Source: Planctomycetota bacterium (GTDB lineage Bacteria > Planctomycetota > Planctomycetia > Pirellulales > UBA7805). Taken from it: a stretch of 32,506 bases of DNA. This document shows positions 1 through 7,569 of this stretch, in pieces; position 1 is the stretch's first letter, and the number at the start of each line of letters is the position of its first letter. The notes beneath the pieces are model-generated. The model made no database searches and was not told the DNA's origin. It was given only the letters and a program-made list of their open reading frames with translations. The stretch lies in NCBI GenBank assembly GCA_021413705.1, contig JAIOPX010000291.1, forward strand, positions 1 through 32,506, given 5' to 3'. Both the position numbers and the translations under genes were made by a program.

Positions 1-1
1 G

Positions 2-166
2 CAGTTGGCCCGCCTGGGCGTGGTCAACGCTGAGAAGCGCGTGGTCGTAGCGCCCGCCATGGCGGAAGGCTTCACCGCCGTGGAAGGGGAAGCGGCCTAC
101 TACCGCACGCTCAACAACAGCCAGTTCTTCGAGAGCTTCCCCGGGACCAGGGCCACGTTTAGATAG
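2..166 (+). CDS. C-terminal end of an unrecognised protein (partial)
   Basis: An open frame enters from the left edge and gives 54 residues before a TAG stop at 164-166. The C-terminus ends ...FFESFPGTRATFR. I recognise no domain. The next gene, a TPR lipoprotein, follows on the same strand after about 110 bases filled by a palindromic repeat cluster. The TAG itself lies inside the first repeat copy. TPR lipoproteins of this kind often sit at the end of Tad pilus loci, but nothing visible in this fragment supports a pilus role, so I leave it unnamed. Confidence 0.6.
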   Translation, partial: QLARLGVVNAEKRVVVAPAMAEGFTAVEGEAAYYRTLNNSQFFESFPGTRATFR

Positions 167-260
167 TATCCTTCACGCTCCGCGTGAAGATTCGCATCAC
201 GCGGAGCGTGATGGATACTGTGATGTGAAGCGACGCATCACGCGGAGCGTGATGGATACT
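165..260. repeat. Three copies of a 25-bp palindromic repeat (REP-like)
   Basis: Copies lie at 165-189 (minus orientation), 195-219 (plus) and 236-260 (plus). Each is a hairpin, CATCACGC-GGA-GCGTGATG, followed by GATACT. In the first copy read on the minus strand, the stem is CTTCACGC/GCGTGAAG, so the differing bases change on both arms and pairing is kept. The two plus copies are identical and 41 bases apart. The cluster overlaps the stop codon of the upstream gene and ends three bases before the Shine-Dalgarno sequence of the TPR gene. Confidence 0.8.
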
Positions 261-275
261 ATGGGAGAATCAACG

Positions 276-1289
276 ATGCGAAATGGAGCTTGGCTCGTCG
301 TGGCATTGCTGTTGGCAAGCACTGGCTGTGCCGGTGGCACTTGGTTGGGACGCGGCGCTGAACCGGAAGAAGAGCAACCCTCTACGATTCGCGAAATGCT
401 CAGCCGCAAAGGCCAAATCCAGCCATCCGCGGATAATACGCCCGTAGCCAAGCAATCAACCCCGGCCGAAAATCGGCGATCGGAGATTGCGCTGGCGAGC
501 CACACGACTCCCGTACAGGAGAAGAAGAGCAAAAAGAATCAAAAAGAAGAGGAGGGCGAGGGAAGCGGCTTCACCAAGCGATTCTCGCAGGCTCGCAGCC
601 TGGAGTCCGCCAATAAGCTGGACGAGGCCCGCGCCATTTATCAGCAACTCATTAGCGCCCATCCCAACCGCTGGGAGCCCTATCACCGGCTGGGCTTAGT
701 TGCCGATCGTCAGAAGCGATTCACCGAAGCGGAATCGTTACTCTCGGAAGCTCTGCGGCGGAAGCCGATGGACGCCGAATTGTTCGCCGACCTGGGTTAT
801 TGCTTCTACTTGCAAGGCAAGCTCGACAAAGCCGAGAGCGCCTTGGCGAAGGCGGTAACGATCAAACCTTCCGAGGCCCGGTATCGCAATAATTTGGGTC
901 TGGTCTATGGCGTCAAGGGACGCACGGAGGAGGCGCTGGAGAGTTTCCGTCATGCCGGAAGCGAAGCCGACGCTCAATACAATATGGCCTTCGTCATGGC
1001 TACGCGCAACGACATGGAAGGGGCCAAGAAGCGATTCCAAATGGCGCTCGACGTGGAACCGAATCACGACGGTGCGCGGCGGGCGCTCCGCTCGTTCGAA
1101 CAAGCCGATCGCGATGGTGATCAGGCACTGGAACCCGAAATGACAGCCGATGGACGCCGCCTGGTACCGTACATCGAAGATCCCACCCAGACGGGAACAA
1201 ATGGCACCAACAGCACAGCCTCGCGGGCACTGCAATCGAAAGCCCGGGGCATGGTGCAGAACCGCCTGGCGGAAAAAGCGGGGAGATAG
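276..1289 (+). CDS. TPR-repeat lipoprotein
   Basis: A 337-residue protein. I start it at ATG 276 because GGGAG at 263-267 sits eight bases upstream and the protein then begins with a clean lipoprotein signal, MRNGAWLVVALLLASTGC, with Cys18 as the predicted lipid-modified residue. The in-frame ATG at 225 would put 17 extra residues ahead of the signal and would start inside the repeat cluster. After a charged linker rich in Glu and Lys (about residues 85-105), four to five tetratricopeptide repeats run to about residue 285, with typical A..Y..L...P..A......LG spacing. TPR arrays are protein-binding scaffolds, so an envelope-anchored assembly role, as for TadD-like pilotins, is possible but not shown. 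Confidence 0.85.
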   Translation: MRNGAWLVVALLLASTGCAGGTWLGRGAEPEEEQPSTIREMLSRKGQIQPSADNTPVAKQSTPAENRRSEIALASHTTPVQEKKSKKNQKEEEGEGSGFTKRFSQARSLESANKLDEARAIYQQLISAHPNRWEPYHRLGLVADRQKRFTEAESLLSEALRRKPMDAELFADLGYCFYLQGKLDKAESALAKAVTIKPSEARYRNNLGLVYGVKGRTEEALESFRHAGSEADAQYNMAFVMATRNDMEGAKKRFQMALDVEPNHDGARRALRSFEQADRDGDQALEPEMTADGRRLVPYIEDPTQTGTNGTNSTASRALQSKARGMVQNRLAEKAGR

Positions 1290-1372
1290 TGTCACTGCCG
1301 GACCGACGCCGAATGAGATCATTTGCACCCAATTCGGGTTACGGCGTCTGTCAGGCAGTGGCATCGCAGCGA

Positions 1373-1378
1373 TATAAT
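1373..1378 (+). promoter_or_regulatory. Candidate -10 box (TATAAT) giving a leaderless mRNA
   Basis: A perfect TATAAT lies seven bases before the ATG at 1386. If it is used, transcription would begin at or within a base or two of that ATG. The -35 region is weak (TGTCAG or GTCAGG at 1349-1355), and no good Shine-Dalgarno sequence precedes the ATG. Confidence 0.35.
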
Positions 1379-1385
1379 CGGGCGG

Positions 1386-2078
1386 ATGGAATCGCCGTCG
1401 GTTGACATTCTGTACGAAGAGGGGCCGTGCCTGGCTGTGCTGAAGCCATCCGGCCTGTTGACGCAAGCGCCGCCGGATATCGACAGCATGGAACGCCGTC
1501 TGCGGGCATATCTCAAACAGCGCGACGCCAAGCCGGGTAACATCTATCTCGGCATCCCGCATCGCCTCGACCGCCCTGTCTCAGGCGTCCTGTTGTTCGC
1601 CAAGCATGTCCGCGCGTGTCGGCGGCTCTCCGACCAGTTTGCCGGTCGATTGGTGCGCAAGACCTATTGGGCGTGCGTCGAGGGAACGGTTTCTCCTGCC
1701 GAAGGGCGTTGGGAAGATTGGCTGCGCAAGGTGCCCGATGAAGCCAGGGCAGAAGTCGTACCCGAGGGTCATGCCGAAGCTCGACAGGCCGTGCTGACCT
1801 ATCGAACAATCGCGGCCACGCCGCACGGCTCGTGGCTGGAGATCAGCCCTGAAACGGGCCGCACGCACCAGATCCGCGTGCAGGCGGCTGCCCGGGGTTA
1901 TCCGATCGTTGGCGATTCACTCTATGGCGCCAAAATCCCTTTTGGCACACAACACGACGATCCGCGAAAGCTGGCCATTGCACTTCACGGCCGCGGCATT
2001 GAGTTTCGCCATCCTATGACCCAGGAGATGGTGTGCCTCGAAGCGCCACTGCCGGAAGTTTGGGACGCATTGCAGTGA
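1386..2078 (+). CDS. RluA-family pseudouridine synthase
   Basis: A 230-residue protein that should isomerise uridine to pseudouridine in rRNA or tRNA. The hallmark motif HRLDRPVSG carries the catalytic Asp, and the family motifs ETGRTHQIRVQ and GDSLYG follow in the right order near the C-terminus. There is no N-terminal S4 RNA-binding domain, so it resembles the short RluA/TruC-type enzymes; the target base cannot be read from sequence. I prefer ATG 1386 (MESPSVDILYEEG) to the upstream in-frame start at 1323, because the added 21 residues look non-coding and a TATAAT box lies within them. It stands alone between two plus-strand genes. Confidence 0.92.
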   Translation: MESPSVDILYEEGPCLAVLKPSGLLTQAPPDIDSMERRLRAYLKQRDAKPGNIYLGIPHRLDRPVSGVLLFAKHVRACRRLSDQFAGRLVRKTYWACVEGTVSPAEGRWEDWLRKVPDEARAEVVPEGHAEARQAVLTYRTIAATPHGSWLEISPETGRTHQIRVQAAARGYPIVGDSLYGAKIPFGTQHDDPRKLAIALHGRGIEFRHPMTQEMVCLEAPLPEVWDALQ

Positions 2079-2153
2079 GCGGCACGGCGCTAGCCGCCGG
2101 TGAGAATGCGTTACGTCTCGCCCCAAACACCGGTGGCTAGCGCCATACCGCTC
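2077..2153. repeat. 77-bp long imperfect inverted repeat (MITE/REP-like)
   Basis: The left arm at 2077-2102 and right arm at 2128-2153 are reverse complements with about three mismatches over 26 bases. The core is GGCGCTAGCCGCCGGT (2086-2101) against ACCGGTGGCTAGCGCC (2129-2144). The 25-base loop contains GAGA...TCTC. It begins at the stop codon of the pseudouridine synthase gene, so it could also end that transcript, although no T run follows. Confidence 0.75.
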
Positions 2154-2304
2154 AGCAAAGCACCCCTACAACCGCTGCATTCGCTACGCTCGCTCCAGAA
2201 ATTGACGATGCAAATTCGCATCGTGCCGGTCCGCGAGCTAGACTTCTGGGAATCGACGCGCGACCGGGCCATCCCGGGCGGCTTTCATCCCAGGAGCGAA
2301 TGTC

Positions 2305-2631
2305 ATGAATCTGGCTGGATTGATGTTGGCCGCGGCCATTTGCGTGCCGCCGAACGAGCCGGTGGCGAACAACGCCCAACCGTATCACTACACGCAGCCC
2401 ACAATCCGCCGCTTCGAGCGCCGCTTTGAAGATGAAGCCCGGGAAAAGAACTGGGACTCGTATTGCGCGGAACTCACTGACCTGTGGACGGAGTATCGCC
2501 GCGCGGGTTCGACGACCCGGGCGTGGGAGAAATACATCCACGATGCCGGCCAGGCGAAACGTCGCTATGTCTACAACGATCCGTATCTGGCTCCGATCGT
2601 GACCCGCAATGAGCGGAACGGCGAGCGGTAG
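2305..2631 (+). CDS. Small protein of unknown function, 108 residues
   Basis: ATG 2305 is preceded by AGGAG at 2292-2296 with eight bases of spacing, which strongly supports translation. The first 15 residues (MNLAGLMLAAAICVP) are hydrophobic and could be a weak signal peptide or anchor. The rest is charged and aromatic-rich, with many Arg, Glu, Tyr and Trp residues (for example WDSYCAELTDLWTEYRR). I recognise no family. It ends seven bases from the end of the convergent kinase gene and lies 150 bases downstream of the inverted repeat. Function unknown. Confidence 0.7.
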   Translation: MNLAGLMLAAAICVPPNEPVANNAQPYHYTQPTIRRFERRFEDEAREKNWDSYCAELTDLWTEYRRAGSTTRAWEKYIHDAGQAKRRYVYNDPYLAPIVTRNERNGER

Positions 2632-2638
2632 GTCAGGC

Positions 2639-5600
2639 TTACTGCTGCTGTCCGCCTTGTTGCCGCTCTGGCCGCTTGGTGGAGACATAAACCTCCAAGC
2701 CAGGGATCGCTTGAGTAAGCTGATCGCCGGCCGATTTGGTCACTTGCGTCTGGCCGACGTCGAGTTGCTTCAGCGTGCGGACCTGCGAGAGGCCGCTGAC
2801 ACCGCCGTCCGTAACCTTCGTCCCGTGAAGGTAAAGCTTTTCCAGATGCTTGTGATTGGCTAACGGGCTGAGCATCGCGTCAGAGACCTTAGTGCCTGAC
2901 AGGTCGAGCCGCGTGAGTTGCTCGTACTTGCCGATCAGGTCCGCCAAGGCGTCGGTCACACCCGTGCCGGCCAGATCGAGTCGCCGCAATTGCTTCAGCC
3001 CAGCCAGTGCGGCCAGGCCGCGATCGGTCAGTTGAGGGTTGTAGCTGAGGACAATCGTTTCCAGCGGGGCGTGCCGTGCGATGGTCGGCAATGCCGCGTC
3101 CGTGATTCGGCAGTGATCGGCAAAGACCTGTTTCAGATTGGCGAGGCCCGCCAGACTTTCCAGGCCGGCCCCGGAGATACGCGTGCTACCTAGGTCGAGC
3201 GATTCCAGCGCTGAAAGTTTTTGAAGCTGAGCCAGCCCGGAATCCGTGACTCGCGTCTTGGACAACGTCAGTTTTTTGAGTGTGGTGAGGTTGGAAATGT
3301 CCGCCAGGGCATCGTCGCCAATTGGCACGCCGGCCAGTGACAAGGAGGTCAGTCCTGTGCAGGCGGAGAGGGGCTTGAGGCTTTCGCCATCAAGGCCACG
3401 GGCAGTCGATAGATCAATGGCCGTCACGCGACAGGGGCCGTGCGGGAGCGAAGCCAATCGCTCCAGGAGACGGGGGGTGCCGGCCTCGTCGATTGTGATT
3501 GCGCCGCCATTGGCAAGCACCCAGTGTGCGGCCACACGCTGGGGATCCGGTTCGTTGGCTCGCAGACGGCTACTGGGAAGCGCCAACCGCAATTGCTCGA
3601 TCCCGGCATCGGAAATACTGGTGCCAACAACGCCCAATTCCTGCAGGTTCTTCATGCCGCGAAGATGCTCCAGGGCAGCGTCGTCGATCTTCGTTCCGTC
3701 CAGCGAGAGCCATACCAGCCGTGGAAATCCCTTCAAATGGGCCAGATCGCCGTTAACCACCGCAGTTTGCACCAGCGCCAGATGGGTCAACTCGGAAAGC
3801 CGGACGAGTTGCCGCAAAGCCGCGCCGTTGATTTGCGTCCCGGCCAGATAAAGTTGTCGGAGCGATCGCAGGCCGGCCAACGTCGAGGCGGCAGCAGGTG
3901 TAATCTTGGTGCGGCTGAGGTCCAGCACACGAAGGCCCGAGCAGCCGGCCAAATTGACCAACCCGGCGTCGGTGATTCCGCTGCCGGAGAGATTCAACAG
4001 TTCGAGTTGGGCGAGCCCGCGAAACTTGGCGAGATCGGCATCGCCGACTTGATCCTTTCCGGCCAGCACTACCTCGCGTATATCAAACGGACCCTTGGGC
4101 AATTGTGCCGCGTCGGTCACGTCTCGCAACTGCTCCCCTTCCGGCGTGGCCACCGTAACGCTTCCCCCTTGCAGGAGCACCCATTCGGCCGTGCCGCGCT
4201 GGTTGGTGGCATTGTGGTTGATCTCGCAATCGGGCAGAGCCTGAGCCAACTGGGCAGCGGCAGTCTTGTTGATTTGCAGCGCCCCGAGTTCCAACTTCCG
4301 CAGCGTGGCGAGCGTTCGCAATGAGAGCAGTCCAGCGGAAGTAACACTGGTGCCGTCTAGCTTCAGTCGGGTCAGATTGCGCAAGCGGGCGACGAGTTTC
4401 ATGTCGGCATCGCCTATGGCCGAGTGACCCGAGAGGTCCGCCTCGACCACCGTGAAGCGGCCCGCGGGAAGATCCACTGTGCGGCGGACTTCGACCGGCG
4501 CAGCAGGCTCTCCTCCGGCTGCCAGCGCCTGCACGCGGACCACGGCCCCTTTCTCCACGAGCTTCCGTGCCACCTGGCGCTCGGCATCGGGGCCATCCCA
4601 GATAATTTCCAGATCGGGATGCGTGGTGGCCAGGGCGTTGAAACCATCGGCAGAAATTCGCGTACCACTGACAACCAAGTATCTTAATGCAGCCAACGAC
4701 TTCAGTTCCGGCACGGCCGCATCGTCGATCGTCGTGTCGGCCAGAATCAAGCGGTCCAAATTGCGAAGCGACGCCAGAGACCGCAGGCCGACCGAAGTAA
4801 TCCGCGTACCGCTGAGATTCAGGTCGGTCAGCGTCTTCAGCCTTCCGAGCGATGCCGCCCCTGAATCGCCAACTGCGGTTCGGGTGAGATCGAGCGTCGT
4901 GAGTGATTTGAGGCCCGCCAGCGCCGCCAGATCCTCGTCCTTCACCGTAGCCCCGGAGAGCGACAGAGACTGCAACCCTGGCAACGCTTCGAGCATCGAC
5001 AATACGCCGGCATCCACAGCCGCACCATCCAGCTTGACGCTTCGCACTTGAAACGGCGGCGTCGGCAGCTTCTCGCGATTGGCGATGGTTGTAGCTGCGA
5101 TCCCCTCGTTGGTGGTCACCGCCACGCTGCCAGAGAGCGCAAAAATCCGATCGAGCGCTTCGTCTTCCGGCTTTTGCGGCACGACGGGGATCGCAGTTTT
5201 AGGATCCTCCTTGCGGGCCACAACAACAGCCCCCTGATCCGCGACGGGGGGCGTGGGGGCCGGATCGGAATTCGGGTCGTCCTTCTTGGTCACGGCCATG
5301 GCCACCACGACACCGCCGGCCAGCAACAGACAACCAACCGCGGCCGCAATCCAAGTCTTACGCTTCTTGGCGACCGGCGACGGCGCACCCGCCGTAGTGG
5401 CATTGTGAATATCAGCAAAGGTCGTGCGCCCGCCGAGCGTGGAACTGTACATGCTGGGCGAGAGGTCTACCTGTGCGAGCGGGCCGGGCAACGCCGCCGG
5501 CATTTCCTGTCCACTGGCTGTGATTTCCCGCAGGCAGCCTTCCAACGACCGCACTACGTCGGTCATCGACTGCGGCCGATCGTCCGGTTTCTTGGCCAAC

Positions 5601-6793
5601 ATCGCGGCCAGCGCCTCATCGAGGGCCGGAGTGGACGCCGGGCAAATCTTGGAAAATGCCGGCACCGCTTCCGTCTGATGCCAAAGCAACTTCTGGGTGA
5701 GCGACCCTTCGGGCGACAGCGCACGGCCCGTCACTAGATAGTGCAACGTGCAGCCAAGACTATAAATGTCGGCCCGATGGTCGGCCCGCTTGGCGTCCAC
5801 GGCCTGCTCAGGGGCCATGTAGTCCACGGTGCCCATCACGCGGCCAGACTGAGTCAACTCGGTCAGGTCCACGCCGTCGTCGCCAGGCTCGGTTTGGAGA
5901 TGAGCCAAACCCATGTCGAGAATCTTCAGTGTGCCATGCGAATCGACCAGCAGGTTGCCTGGCTTGATGTCGCGATGAACCACGCCCAGCTTGTGGGCAT
6001 GGGCCAAACCGCGCGCGGTCTGAATGCAGAGAGCCAACGCATGAGGCAGCGGCATCGGGCCGTGCTGCTTCACATAGCGCGAAAGATCGGGCCCATCGAC
6101 AAACTCCATGACCAGGAAATGGACGCCGGCCGCTTCGTCGGCGTCGTATGCGGCGGCGATGTTCGGATGTTGCAACCGTGCGGCGGCTTCCACTTCACGA
6201 TGGAAGCGGGCCACAGCATCGGGTGAGCGGGTCAGCGCCTCGGGCAAAACCTTGAGCGCCACGTCGCGCTTCATGCGGCGGTGCCGGGCTTTGAAGACCA
6301 CACCCATGCCGCCGGCACCCAGTTTGGATAGCAGGACGTAGTTGCCCAGCACCAGTCCGTCGGCCTTTCCTTCGCGAATCCGCTCCAGTTGAAAGGGAGT
6401 GAGTTTGTTGGAGCCAACGAGGGCCGAGGCGAGCTGATCGCCGTCCTCCAGCTTGGATTCAGGCGGAATGCTGTCGCTAATGAACGAGAGCAATTCCTCG
6501 CCGGTCATCAATCCGCTGCGGACCAGCAGTTCGGAGAGTCCCTCCAGAGTCAAACTTGGCGAGAGAGTCTCGCCGCCGACGGGTGAAGGGGCGTCCATGG
6601 TGGCGGCATAGCGCTGCTCTTCAGCAGTCGTGCCCCCCTTATGCGCGTCGATAGCCGACCGGCATTGATCGCACGACTCCAAATGGGCTTCGATGCGCGT
6701 AATCGCATCGGGTGGAAGCGTATCGTTCAGGATGCCGACGACTTCAGCGGGACTCAAATGTGATACTCCACCGTCCTGTTGCGGCGCGTTCAT
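2639..6793 (-). CDS. Membrane Ser/Thr protein kinase with zinc-finger N-terminus and leucine-rich-repeat tail
   Basis: A 1384-residue kinase with a GGAGGG Shine-Dalgarno sequence before its ATG. Residues 37-44 hold an HxxxCxxC motif like the zinc site of anti-sigma factors. The kinase domain runs from about 150 to 420: glycine loop GAGGMG (159-164), VALK Lys181, HRD 273-275 with Lys277 and Asn280, DMG at 293-295 in place of DFG, and APE 327-329, so it should be active. One membrane helix (about 480-501) follows. Residues 545-1370 outside form leucine-rich repeats in four blocks, each opened by a header such as WVLxxGGxxT and LPxGPF. I infer a receptor-like kinase with an extracytoplasmic sensor. 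Its target is unknown. Pyrophosphatase lies upstream on the same strand. Confidence 0.93.
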   Translation of the reverse strand: MNAPQQDGGVSHLSPAEVVGILNDTLPPDAITRIEAHLESCDQCRSAIDAHKGGTTAEEQRYAATMDAPSPVGGETLSPSLTLEGLSELLVRSGLMTGEELLSFISDSIPPESKLEDGDQLASALVGSNKLTPFQLERIREGKADGLVLGNYVLLSKLGAGGMGVVFKARHRRMKRDVALKVLPEALTRSPDAVARFHREVEAAARLQHPNIAAAYDADEAAGVHFLVMEFVDGPDLSRYVKQHGPMPLPHALALCIQTARGLAHAHKLGVVHRDIKPGNLLVDSHGTLKILDMGLAHLQTEPGDDGVDLTELTQSGRVMGTVDYMAPEQAVDAKRADHRADIYSLGCTLHYLVTGRALSPEGSLTQKLLWHQTEAVPAFSKICPASTPALDEALAAMLAKKPDDRPQSMTDVVRSLEGCLREITASGQEMPAALPGPLAQVDLSPSMYSSTLGGRTTFADIHNATTAGAPSPVAKKRKTWIAAAVGCLLLAGGVVVAMAVTKKDDPNSDPAPTPPVADQGAVVVARKEDPKTAIPVVPQKPEDEALDRIFALSGSVAVTTNEGIAATTIANREKLPTPPFQVRSVKLDGAAVDAGVLSMLEALPGLQSLSLSGATVKDEDLAALAGLKSLTTLDLTRTAVGDSGAASLGRLKTLTDLNLSGTRITSVGLRSLASLRNLDRLILADTTIDDAAVPELKSLAALRYLVVSGTRISADGFNALATTHPDLEIIWDGPDAERQVARKLVEKGAVVRVQALAAGGEPAAPVEVRRTVDLPAGRFTVVEADLSGHSAIGDADMKLVARLRNLTRLKLDGTSVTSAGLLSLRTLATLRKLELGALQINKTAAAQLAQALPDCEINHNATNQRGTAEWVLLQGGSVTVATPEGEQLRDVTDAAQLPKGPFDIREVVLAGKDQVGDADLAKFRGLAQLELLNLSGSGITDAGLVNLAGCSGLRVLDLSRTKITPAAASTLAGLRSLRQLYLAGTQINGAALRQLVRLSELTHLALVQTAVVNGDLAHLKGFPRLVWLSLDGTKIDDAALEHLRGMKNLQELGVVGTSISDAGIEQLRLALPSSRLRANEPDPQRVAAHWVLANGGAITIDEAGTPRLLERLASLPHGPCRVTAIDLSTARGLDGESLKPLSACTGLTSLSLAGVPIGDDALADISNLTTLKKLTLSKTRVTDSGLAQLQKLSALESLDLGSTRISGAGLESLAGLANLKQVFADHCRITDAALPTIARHAPLETIVLSYNPQLTDRGLAALAGLKQLRRLDLAGTGVTDALADLIGKYEQLTRLDLSGTKVSDAMLSPLANHKHLEKLYLHGTKVTDGGVSGLSQVRTLKQLDVGQTQVTKSAGDQLTQAIPGLEVYVSTKRPERQQGGQQQ

Positions 6794-6866
6794 AAGGCGA
6801 CCCTCCGTGGGGTGAATTCTAACACAGTCGGGCCGGCAGCGAAAGAATTGGGCTCAAAGCAACAGC

Positions 6867-6884
6867 GTGGGTGCAAGCACCCAC
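6867..6884. repeat. Palindromic repeat between ppa and the kinase gene
   Basis: GTGGGTGC-AA-GCACCCAC is a perfect 8-bp stem with a two-base loop, seven bases beyond the stop codon of the pyrophosphatase gene. There is no T run, so it may be an intergenic repeat, a processing site or a weak attenuator in front of the kinase gene. Confidence 0.65.
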
Positions 6885-6890
6885 CCTACC

Positions 6891-7442
6891 CTATGGCCCC
6901 CCAAATCGCCCGCGGCGGCGTTGCTTGCTGTACCGCTCCAGGGCGTCCTTGATGACCGGTTCGGTGAACGCGGATGGCTCGAAATCGGCCACTTCCACGT
7001 CTTTGTTTTCCAAGGCTTTATAGTCCTGAAAAAACCGCCGCAGCATGGTCAGCCGGTGCGTCGGCAACTCGGTTGCTTCGCGGAACCCGTTGTACTCGGG
7101 ATCGTCCATGGCCACGGCCAACACCTTGTGGTCGCGCTTGCCGCCGTCGAGCATCGTCATTAGGCCGATCGCCCGGGCTTTGACCAACGTCAGTGGTGCA
7201 ACTGCTTCTTGACAGAGTACCAGGACGTCCAGTGGGTCGTCGTCTTCCGCCATCGTCTGCGGAATGAAACCGTAGTTGGCGGGGTAATAGACGGCGGAGT
7301 AAAGAATGCGGTCTACCTTCAGCAGACCAGTCTGCTTGTCCAACTCATACTTGACGCTCGATCCCATCGGGATCTCGATGACCGACATAAACTCGAAGGG
7401 TAGGTTTTCGCCGGGGGTAACTTCGTGCCACGGATGGTCCAT
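6891..7442 (-). CDS. ppa: Inorganic pyrophosphatase (family I)
   Basis: A 183-residue cytoplasmic enzyme that hydrolyses pyrophosphate to two phosphates and so drives biosynthetic reactions. The magnesium-binding acidic cluster DDDPLDVLVL lies at 67-76, close to the E. coli DGDPxD site, with further expected residues at Glu23, Lys31, Arg45, Asp99, Asp104 and Lys106. Length matches the prokaryotic family. The last residues (KQRRRGRFGGP) form a basic tail. AAGGAG precedes the ATG by four bases. A TATGAT box on the minus strand at 7524-7519 could be part of its promoter, but I see no good -35 element. Confidence 0.95.
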   Translation of the reverse strand: MDHPWHEVTPGENLPFEFMSVIEIPMGSSVKYELDKQTGLLKVDRILYSAVYYPANYGFIPQTMAEDDDPLDVLVLCQEAVAPLTLVKARAIGLMTMLDGGKRDHKVLAVAMDDPEYNGFREATELPTHRLTMLRRFFQDYKALENKDVEVADFEPSAFTEPVIKDALERYSKQRRRGRFGGP

Positions 7443-7569
7443 GATGCTCCTTGCCTCGTAAACGAACGTCTGCTGCGCCGCCGCCTTACGGCCTCAAGTG
7501 GGTAAAATCTTCGCTACTATCATACGCTGGGAGAGTCAGATTTGCGATACGGGCCAGGGTACTACGCAA

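Noticed and set aside
2-166. Pilus (Tad) component
   Set aside because: The following TPR lipoprotein made this tempting, but the 54 visible residues carry no Tad motif.
165-260. CRISPR-like repeat array
   Set aside because: Only three units, one inverted, with spacers of five and sixteen bases and no cas genes. They are palindromic repeats.
2100-2429. 109-residue plus-strand frame
   Set aside because: It starts within the 77-bp inverted repeat and overlaps a better-supported gene at 2305-2631 that has a Shine-Dalgarno site.
3440-4324. 294-residue plus-strand frame inside the kinase gene
   Set aside because: Antisense to the leucine-rich-repeat region. The periodic repeats of that gene keep several opposite frames open.
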